Positions 6,842-12,536 of a stretch of DNA of 16,918 nt are shown here, piece after piece. This DNA comes from Marinosulfonomonas sp. (GTDB lineage Bacteria > Pseudomonadota > Alphaproteobacteria > Rhodobacterales > Rhodobacteraceae). Under the pieces are notes generated by a model. The model did not search any database. It saw only the letters and a list, made by a program, of their open reading frames with translations, and had not been told where the DNA came from. The DNA lies in assembly GCA_026989405.1 (NCBI GenBank), contig JALSJL010000258.1, positions 1-16,918 on the forward strand. The letters are read 5' to 3'. Every line of letters starts with the position of its first letter. Positions within the stretch are counted from its first letter, which is position 1. The position numbers and the translations under genes are program-made.

Positions 6842-7696
6842 TCAGATCATCCATGTTCCTGGAAGGGGTGCCGCGCTGAGCAGTTCAATCAACGGCACAA
6901 GAGTTTTTCGCAAATCATATCCGTCCCTGGCCAGAAGGCGGGCAAACAGCACACCGTCACGGATCAGGCTGGCGCCACCGGTCGGGGGCATCCGTTCACG
7001 CACGGGCTCAAGGAACAGGTCGGCATCGGGGGCCACCAGAAGAACGGCCGCCATTGCCCCGCACCCGGCCCCCAGGGTCGGATTGCGCAACTGCGCCGAG
7101 ACGCTGCCGGTCAGGCGGGTCCGGTCCGCGAACACCAACTGGCCATCGCGCCACACATCCACGCGATCATGAAAGGCAATATCGGTGAGCACTTCGCCCA
7201 TTTCAGCACGACCGAATATCACCGGCTCCACGATCAGCAAGCGGGCATCGGCGGTCATGTCAACCCTCAGCGACCGGTTCAGCGCCGACCCGTCATAGAT
7301 CAGCAATTCCTGCGGCAGCCAGTCCAGTCTGGCCTGCCGTTCCAGCGTCAACCTGTTGGTGATTTGCGCAACCTCCTGCGGTTGCGCCCGATAGGCCCGC
7401 TCGGCCGCCTGCGTGGTCAGGTTCATCCGGCACCCCGGCGCGACATTGGCAGTCATCTCGAAGCGATCCTCTCCGGTCACCCCGCCCGCGGTGTTGATGA
7501 TCACCCCGGACAGCGAAGCGCCGGTTGCGCGGGGAAACAGGAGTTTCATCGACCCCTGCTGGCGCAGCCCGTCCAGGACCGTGCGCCCGCCGCGCAATTT
7601 GCACGACACCGAGGCAACGCCCACGGCGCGCGGCTGTGAGCGTGTTTCACAGGGAAGGGGCGGTGCGCCAAGAATGATCGCCTCCCAGGTTGGCAA
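6842..7696 (-). CDS. ureD: Urease accessory protein UreD
   Basis: UreD (UreH family) binds apo-urease and recruits UreF and UreG for nickel insertion. Family motifs are RTVLDGLRQQGSMKLLFPR, NTAGGVTGEDRF (usually GGDRF), LTTQAAERAYRA and WLPQE. The start is unclear, because no ATG precedes the conserved region. TTG at 7696 gives 284 residues but has no ribosome binding site. An in-frame ATT at 7675 is preceded at good spacing by GGGAGG and would give 277 residues. Either fits, since the family homology begins only near SQPRAVG. It is the first gene of the urease operon, one base before ureA. Confidence 0.93.
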   Translation of the reverse strand: MPTWEAIILGAPPLPCETRSQPRAVGVASVSCKLRGGRTVLDGLRQQGSMKLLFPRATGASLSGVIINTAGGVTGEDRFEMTANVAPGCRMNLTTQAAERAYRAQPQEVAQITNRLTLERQARLDWLPQELLIYDGSALNRSLRVDMTADARLLIVEPVIFGRAEMGEVLTDIAFHDRVDVWRDGQLVFADRTRLTGSVSAQLRNPTLGAGCGAMAAVLLVAPDADLFLEPVRERMPPTGGASLIRDGVLFARLLARDGYDLRKTLVPLIELLSAAPLPGTWMI

Positions 7697-8055
7697 TTGG
7701 ATAGTCGATCATTTGCCAGATAATTCCCGCGTGCAACAGGGGCGCCGGTTGATTGGGAGGAATTCATCACGTTACTTGCCGAAATATTGACCGATTGGCG
7801 CAGCAGAGGTGAATATTTGTGCAATCGTTCCGTCATGCCGGCTGCCGGCCCGACATGGATGTTGCGCTGAAAAGGCGGTGCCACCGGTGTGACCTCGGCG
7901 ATCTTCCGTCTTGCCCAACCTGATTGCAGGTTCCTCAGGCGGGCAAACCGAAAGGAAGGCCGCAAATGAACAGGGACGTTCTGAAACGGGCTGTCCTGGG
8001 TGGCGCACGGGGCGAACTGCCAGAAGGGCCAGCAGATTCACATGGACAAGCCTGG
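7697..8055. promoter_or_regulatory. Intergenic region upstream of the urease operon
   Basis: This 359-bp stretch lies between the end of the downstream msrA and ureD and should hold the urease promoter. I see no convincing sigma70 or sigma54 hexamers and no clear NtrC-type site. Its AT-rich part contains a 7-bp inverted repeat, AAATATT (7782-7788) and AATATTT (7812-7818), with centres 30 bp apart. That could be a regulator-binding pair about 90-120 bp upstream of ureD. No small gene with a ribosome binding site is evident. Confidence 0.4.
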
Positions 8056-8565
8056 TCAGGCCGGGGTCACGCCTTCTTTCAGCAGGTTGGCGAAGCGCTG
8101 CCGCAGCAGGGCCAGTTTCGGTTCGATATAGGTCTGGCAGAAGGGCCTGTCGGGGTCGGTGGCGAAATAGTTGTGAAACCGCTGGTCGGACTCTCTGAAG
8201 CCGCGATGGGGCAGGATGCGGGTCACGAAATCGACGCCGGTTTCTGTCGAAAGCCGGGCAAGGCTTTCGGCGGCGCGGGTCTGCTGCGCCGTGTCCGGCA
8301 GATAGATCGCGCTGCGGTATTTGCCGCGCAGCTTGTGGTGCGAGGTGCTGGCATGGGTGGCCAGATGCACCGCGATGATGTCGTCGAGCGACAGCCTGCC
8401 GGGATCGAATTCCAGATCGATGGCCTCCGACCATGTATCGTCGGGCGGATCGGAACGCGCAAAGCCCTGGCGCACGCAGCACACGCCGCCAAGCGCCTGG
8501 AACACGGCTTCGGTGCACCAGTGGCAGCCGCCGCCAAGGGCAAGGCGTTGCATCGGGTGTTGCAT
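8056..8565 (-). CDS. msrA: Peptide methionine sulfoxide reductase MsrA, GCHWC type
   Basis: MsrA reduces the S epimer of methionine sulfoxide in proteins, using thiol reductants. The 169-residue product has the catalytic Cys in GGGCHWCTEAVF (C14), a variant of the usual GCFWG with a second Cys at position 17. Further family segments are the THASTSHHKLRGKYRSAIYL motif and FHNYFATDPDRPFCQTYI. It is clearly different from the other MsrA in this locus. There are two possible starts, 8565 and 8553; the first lies 4 bp after the AhpD-like gene. It is the last gene of the msrB-msrA-AhpD-like-msrA unit. No signal peptide is seen, so a cytoplasmic location is inferred. Confidence 0.9.
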   Translation of the reverse strand: MQHPMQRLALGGGCHWCTEAVFQALGGVCCVRQGFARSDPPDDTWSEAIDLEFDPGRLSLDDIIAVHLATHASTSHHKLRGKYRSAIYLPDTAQQTRAAESLARLSTETGVDFVTRILPHRGFRESDQRFHNYFATDPDRPFCQTYIEPKLALLRQRFANLLKEGVTPA

Positions 8566-8569
8566 CGGC

Positions 8570-9028
8570 TCAGCGGTCCACGGGCACCTGGCCCTGGGCC
8601 AGTTTCAGCCGGGTCCAGAGGTTCATGTTGATCACGATGGCGGCGATCTCGGCAATCTCGCGTTCGCCGAACAGGGCGCTCATGGCGTCGTGCAGGGCGG
8701 GGAAGGCGGCCAGGTCGTAGGCGGTCAGCGCTTCGCAATAGGCAAGGGCTGCGCGCTCTTTTTCATCGAACAGCGTGCATTCGCGCCAGGCGGCAAGATG
8801 GGCGATCTTTTCCGGGGCGCTGCCCTGGTCGCGGGCGGCCTTGTCGTGCAGGATCAGGCAATAGGCGCAGGGGGTCATCTGCGCAACCCGCAGGCGCAAA
8901 AGCTGGGCCAGTTGCCCATCAACCGACAGATCGGCGGTGTAGCCCACCGATTGCGCCATCTGCTTCGCGATGGCGTGGAACTCGGTCAGGTCCGGGTCAA
9001 ACCGGGTGTTTTCGAAGGTGATGGTCAC
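8570..9028 (-). CDS. AhpD-like carboxymuconolactone decarboxylase-family protein
   Basis: The 152-residue product carries the AhpD-type redox motif C-x2-C-x3-H (C54, C57, H61 in TPCAYCLILHDKAA), followed by a helical region. Proteins of this group are helical oligomers that often act as thiol peroxidases or thiol reductants. Here it could supply or relay thiol electrons for the flanking methionine sulfoxide reductases, but that is inference. The start is GTG at 9028 (GTG ACC ATC), preceded by AGGAAAGGA. It lies 103 bp after msrA (9132) with a GC hairpin between them, and 4 bp before the second msrA. Confidence 0.85.
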   Translation of the reverse strand: MTITFENTRFDPDLTEFHAIAKQMAQSVGYTADLSVDGQLAQLLRLRVAQMTPCAYCLILHDKAARDQGSAPEKIAHLAAWRECTLFDEKERAALAYCEALTAYDLAAFPALHDAMSALFGEREIAEIAAIVINMNLWTRLKLAQGQVPVDR

Positions 9029-9070
9029 GGGGGTTCCTTTCCTGTGCTGTCTGGCGGGGTGCAGACGGGT

Positions 9071-9098
9071 GCGGGCCCCGGGCGAATGCCCCGCCCGC
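9071..9098. repeat. GC-rich hairpin between msrA and the AhpD-like gene
   Basis: GCGGGC (9071-9076) pairs perfectly with GCCCGC (9093-9098), and nested inside is GGGC-GAAT-GCCC (80-83 and 88-91 of the 9000s). It sits in the 103-bp gap within the msr unit. Without a T run it is more likely a processing or stability element than a terminator. Confidence 0.4.
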
Positions 9099-9131
9099 GC
9101 ATGCTGGCGGGCGTGGTATCCGGTTATCGCA

Positions 9132-9638
9132 TCAAGCCCGATCGTCGGCCTTCGGCAGAACCCAGTCGGGCCGCTCGAAATGGCAGGTATAGCCGTTCGG
9201 GAACCGTTCGAGATAGTCCTGATGCTCGGGCTCGGCCTCCCAGAAATCGCCGGCTTCCTTCACCTCGGTGCAAACCTTGCCCGGCCAGATGCCGCTGGCG
9301 TCGATATCGGCGATGGTGGCAAGCGCCACCTGGCGCTGGCTGTCGCTGGTGTAATAGATCCCCGAGCGATAGCTGCTGCCGCGGTCGTTGCCCTGCCGGT
9401 CGGGGATGGTCGGGTCATGGATGCGAAAGAAGAACTCCAGCAATTCTCGATAGCTGATCGTTTCGGGATCAAAGATCACTTCGATCGCTTCGGCGTGGCT
9501 GCCGTGGTTGCGATAGGTGGCGTTCGCCACATCGCCGCCGGCATAGCCGACCCGGGTTTTCAGAACCCCGGGCAGCTTGCGAAACAGGTCCTGCATGCCC
9601 CAGAAACAGCCGCCGGCAAGAATTGCGCGCTCGCTCAT
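9132..9638 (-). CDS. msrA: Peptide methionine sulfoxide reductase MsrA, GCFWG type
   Basis: This is a canonical MsrA of 168 residues: AGGCFWGMQDLF with catalytic C11, the GYAGG loop, YRNHGSHAEAIEV, the FFFRIHDPT helix and EPEHQDYLERFPNGY. C152 near the C-terminus is a candidate resolving cysteine. It reduces S-epimer methionine sulfoxide and complements the R-specific MsrB encoded directly upstream. The ATG overlaps the msrB stop (ATGA, 4 bp), so the two are translated together. No signal peptide, so presumably cytoplasmic. Confidence 0.95.
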   Translation of the reverse strand: MSERAILAGGCFWGMQDLFRKLPGVLKTRVGYAGGDVANATYRNHGSHAEAIEVIFDPETISYRELLEFFFRIHDPTIPDRQGNDRGSSYRSGIYYTSDSQRQVALATIADIDASGIWPGKVCTEVKEAGDFWEAEPEHQDYLERFPNGYTCHFERPDWVLPKADDRA

Positions 9639-10096
9639 CGCTCGTCCTCCTCCACCTGGTCCAGGTAGTCGCCGTATCCGGCGGCCTCCATCTCGTCACG
9701 CGGGATGAAACGCAGGCTGGCCGAATTGATGCAGTAGCGCAGGCCGCCCATTTCGGCCGGGCCGTCGGTGAAGACATGGCCGAGGTGGCTGTCGCCATGG
9801 GCCGAGCGCACCTCGGTGCGTTCCATCCCGTGCGAGCTGTCGCGCAGCTCGACGATCATCTTGCGCTCGATCGGCCGGGCAAAGGACGGCCAGCCGCAGC
9901 CCGCATCGAACTTGGCCGAGGAGGCAAAAAGCGGCTCGCCCGAGACCACATCCACATAGATGCCCGGTTCGAAATGCTGGTCGTATTCGCCGGTATGGGG
10001 GCGCTCGGTGCCGCTTTGCTGGGTGACGCGGTATTGCTCGGGCGTCAGGGCCGAGACGGCTTCTTCGGTTTTGCGATACTTCATGCGGTTGACCAT
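9635..10096 (-). CDS. msrB: Peptide methionine (R)-S-oxide reductase MsrB, zinc-less form
   Basis: MsrB reduces the R epimer of methionine sulfoxide. From ATG at 10096, preceded by AGGAG, the product has 153 residues; the frame stays open to 10156, but the added residues look non-coding. It shows GCGWPSF (C67, candidate resolving Cys), the HGDSHLGHVF metal-side motif and the catalytic RYCINSASLRF (C122). The two CxxC pairs that bind structural zinc in many MsrBs are absent, so this is the zinc-less type. It is the first gene of the msr unit, downstream of a predicted LysR-type operator at 10151-10178, and overlaps msrA by 4 bp. Confidence 0.95.
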   Translation of the reverse strand: MVNRMKYRKTEEAVSALTPEQYRVTQQSGTERPHTGEYDQHFEPGIYVDVVSGEPLFASSAKFDAGCGWPSFARPIERKMIVELRDSSHGMERTEVRSAHGDSHLGHVFTDGPAEMGGLRYCINSASLRFIPRDEMEAAGYGDYLDQVEEDER

Positions 10097-10150
10097 TGCT
10101 CCTGTCTTCTGGCTTCGGATGGCCCTTATCTGGTGATCGGGGCGCGGGTT

Positions 10151-10178
10151 TTCCAATAGCCTGCGGACATGGTTTCAA
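10151..10178 (-). promoter_or_regulatory. Predicted LysR-type operator upstream of msrB
   Basis: The sequence fits TTCCAATAGCC-N7-AT-N-GTTTC-N-AT (plus-strand reading), which also occurs at 11474-11501 with the same spacing. It contains T-N11-A (T10157 to A10169), the LysR-family half-site pattern. Its near edge is 54 nt upstream of the msrB ATG, at promoter distance. Only the second copy gives it weight; binding is unproven. Confidence 0.55.
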
Positions 10179-10240
10179 TTCCTGCCGGTCGGCGCAAGGG
10201 CTGGCGATGCCCGGGCGGCACCGCCAACGCCCGTTTGTCC

Positions 10241-11412
10241 TCATTCGGGGAGGGCGCTCAGCACCATGTCCTGCCCGCCGAGATGGCAACTGGTGCACAG
10301 TCCGACGCCATTGCCGGGCTTCACCGGTGTTTTCGACGGGTCTTCGGTTGACAGGTATTCGGCCCAGAACCAGCCCTTGCCGCCGGCGCTGTCGGCATCG
10401 GTCTTGACCGATACCGCCCAGCCCAGCAGGTCCTGCCGTCGGGTTCGAACATCTCCTTCACGACGGCCGAGCCCCTGGGGTGGCTGGTGTTCCCCGCCTT
10501 CAGAGAGGCGGCCAGCGCGTCGGAAAAGAACACCCGGACGGGGCGCCCGGCGCGCGTGTGCGGACCGGCCGAGGGGTGCGGTTGCGCATCGGCCGTGGCA
10601 AAGTTCCGATAGTCGCGGCGCTGCAGGAAGGCGAACAGCTCCGCTTCATCGACGGGAACCGGACTGATGACCGCGGGCGCCCGTTCCATCGGCATCGCTT
10701 CGGTTTTCTGCGCGCCATCCGGCATCGCGCCGCCCGCGGCGCGCCATTTGCGTTTCGGGTCGTTGTCGCGCAGAACCGGGTAGAACTGCGTGAACACGAA
10801 ATCGTCGCCGCCGTTGGCCTCGTGGCAGGCGTTGCAGCTTGCCGCCTCGAACGGGGTTGCGGCCGGCTTCCAGGGGCGTTTTTCGCCGTAGTTCAGATAG
10901 ACCCAGCCGCCGGGGTCGTCGAACCGCGTGCTGTCCTTGACCGTCAGCTCGAAGCCCGAGTATTCGCCGTTGAAATACCCCCAGCCCGAGACCGCCAGGC
11001 AGGCGCCGGTGGCGGTGTCGGTTTCCAGGCAGTGCTCGCCTTCATAAAGAAGGTTGCGCACCTTGACGATCTGGGTGCCGTTCGCAAATTCGCCGGTCTT
11101 GTGGTAATGTTCGAAGGCCGAGGGTTCGATATAGACATTGTGGAATTCGCGGAAATTCGCCTTGCCGCCGTTGAGTTCGTCCGGCGTCAGGGGCGAGCCG
11201 ACGAACACCCAGGATTCCCAGCCGATCGGACGCACGATCGCGCCGTCGGCCGTGTAGGAAGGGCCGTTGATCGTATCGCAAAGATAGAGGCTGCACTGGG
11301 CCGAAGGTTCGTCCTGCAGGACGAAACCCTCCTGGGCGCGGGCCGGTGTCGCGGCGCCGCTCATTGCGGTTGCCGAAAGGAAAAGGGCCAGGGTGGCGGT
11401 GGGGGTGCGCAT
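10241..11412 (-). pseudogene. Secreted tandem cytochrome-P460-like dihaem protein, frameshifted
   Basis: The start is ATG at 11412 with AGGAG upstream. A Sec signal peptide ends near PARAQ (residue 26), so the product would be periplasmic. Domain 1 (about 80-215) has the P460-type HNVYIEPSAFEHYHKTGEF segment, SGWGYF, and the haem motif CNACH (193-197). Domain 2 begins near 293 (VFFSDALAASLKAG). After EMFEPDG (residue 326) the frame breaks. The other frame continues at once with DLLGWAVSVKTDADS and NGVGLCTSCHLGGQD, giving a second CxxCH, and stops at 10241. One base is missing around 10433-10434: GGC, then a two-base AG remnant, then GAC. Restoring it gives a coherent 390-residue protein. Without it, translation runs in the wrong frame to 10321. 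P460 proteins oxidise hydroxylamine or NO-type substrates in known cases; the substrate here is unknown. A sequencing error is an alternative to true inactivation. Confidence 0.85.
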
Positions 11413-11473
11413 GGTCGCTCCTGTCTGCTGTGGGTGTCTGACAGGGCGATACTGCACGAAGGCGCGCGGCCGT

Positions 11474-11501
11474 TTCCAATAGCCGGGAGCTATAGTTTCG
11501 A
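11474..11501 (-). promoter_or_regulatory. Predicted LysR-type operator upstream of the P460-like gene
   Basis: This contains ATAGC-N5-GCTAT (11479-11493), a perfect dyad fitting T-N11-A (T11480 to A11492). It lies within the longer pattern TTCCAATAGCC-N7-AT-N-GTTTC-N-AT shared with 10151-10178. It overlaps the last codons of the LysR gene and ends about 61 nt before the P460-like ATG. The LysR protein encoded directly upstream is the obvious candidate ligand. Confidence 0.6.
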
Positions 11502-12398
11502 TGGCCCGCCGGGCGCGCGTTCCTCGCCCCAGTCGTGCGCGGCGGCCAGGGCCATGATCTGGCGCACCTCCTTCGGTGTGGCCGAGCCCGACACGCTGAC
11601 CAGCGACACCCGGCGCGACAGCGAAAGCCCGCGCACCGGCCGGAGCGCGATCCCCTCAAGGATGGCCGAGCGCGCCGGCAGCATGCACACGCCCAGCCCC
11701 TCGGCCACCATCTGCTGGATCCAGTCCTCGCGTTCGGACTGCAGGCGCGGGCGCATGACGATATCGCGATCCATGAAATGGGCGATCAGCTGGGTGCGGA
11801 ATTCGCAATGCAGGCGGTCAAGGTAGGGGGCGGTGGCCAGTTGCTGCTCGGACACCTGCGCTTCGCCGGCCAGCGGGTGGTGCCGGCTGAGCGCCAGGCG
11901 CAGCGGCTCTTCGAACAGCGGCTGAACCGCAAGCTTGAAATTTTCCCGGGGCGGGTTCGCCAGGTTGCACAGATCGTATTTGCCCGACAGCACGTCGGCC
12001 TCGGATTCACCGGGCAGCATCGGGTGGAAGTTCAGCGCAAGCTCGGGCAGCCGGTCAAGAACCTTGCGCCAGAACTGCGCGAAGGCCCCGGCCGCGATCG
12101 TGTTCTGGATGCCGACGGACAGGCTGCGCTGCCGGCCCCAGCGGGCGTTTTCGGCAAGCTCGGTCACGGTGTCGAGCGCCGCGCGGATGCGCATGAATTC
12201 GACCTGAAGATCGCGGCCAAGTTCGCTGAGCCGCGTGTCCTTGCCGTCGCGGTGCACGACCGGCGCGCCCAGTTCGTCCTCGAGGCGCTGGATCGATTTC
12301 GTCAGGCTCGGTTGCGATATGCCGCTCAGCCGCGCCGCCTCGGTAAAGTTCAGCGTCTGCGCGAGGTTCAGAAAATACCGGATCTGGTTGATGTCCAT
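11490..12398 (-). CDS. LysR-family transcriptional regulator of the P460/msr locus
   Basis: The 302-residue protein has an N-terminal winged helix-turn-helix (about 1-60: IRYFLNLAQTLNFTEAARLSGISQPSLTKSIQRLEDELG) and a LysR effector-binding domain from about 90. ATG at 12398 opens the DNA-binding domain directly, as is normal for the family. It lies upstream of, and in the same orientation as, the P460-like gene, rather than divergently. Its 3' end carries one of two shared T-N11-A sites. This suggests that it controls both the P460-like gene and msrB-msrA-AhpD-like-msrA. The effector is unknown; an oxidant or a nitrogen oxide would fit the genes but is a guess. Confidence 0.92.
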   Translation of the reverse strand: MDINQIRYFLNLAQTLNFTEAARLSGISQPSLTKSIQRLEDELGAPVVHRDGKDTRLSELGRDLQVEFMRIRAALDTVTELAENARWGRQRSLSVGIQNTIAAGAFAQFWRKVLDRLPELALNFHPMLPGESEADVLSGKYDLCNLANPPRENFKLAVQPLFEEPLRLALSRHHPLAGEAQVSEQQLATAPYLDRLHCEFRTQLIAHFMDRDIVMRPRLQSEREDWIQQMVAEGLGVCMLPARSAILEGIALRPVRGLSLSRRVSLVSVSGSATPKEVRQIMALAAAHDWGEERAPGGPSKL

Positions 12399-12536
12399 CG
12401 CCGATTGCCTCGTTTTCCCTTCGCCCGTCCAGCGTGTTCATAGCATGCCGCGAATTCCTGGCAATGTCTGCTGAGGATGCCGCTGTCGCAGGCCGGCCTT
12501 GGGTGTCGGCCTCCCGGATCGGCGGCGCGCTTCATG

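Noticed and set aside
10480..11826. Plus-strand open frame of 448 codons across the P460-like gene and the LysR 3' end
   Set aside because: It spans antisense to two genes in different families, and no domain is visible in it.
12490..12512. AGGCCG/CGGCCT 6-bp inverted repeat after the DgcA-like gene as a terminator
   Set aside because: The stem is short, the loop is 11 nt and no T run follows on the minus strand; such repeats are expected by chance at this GC content.
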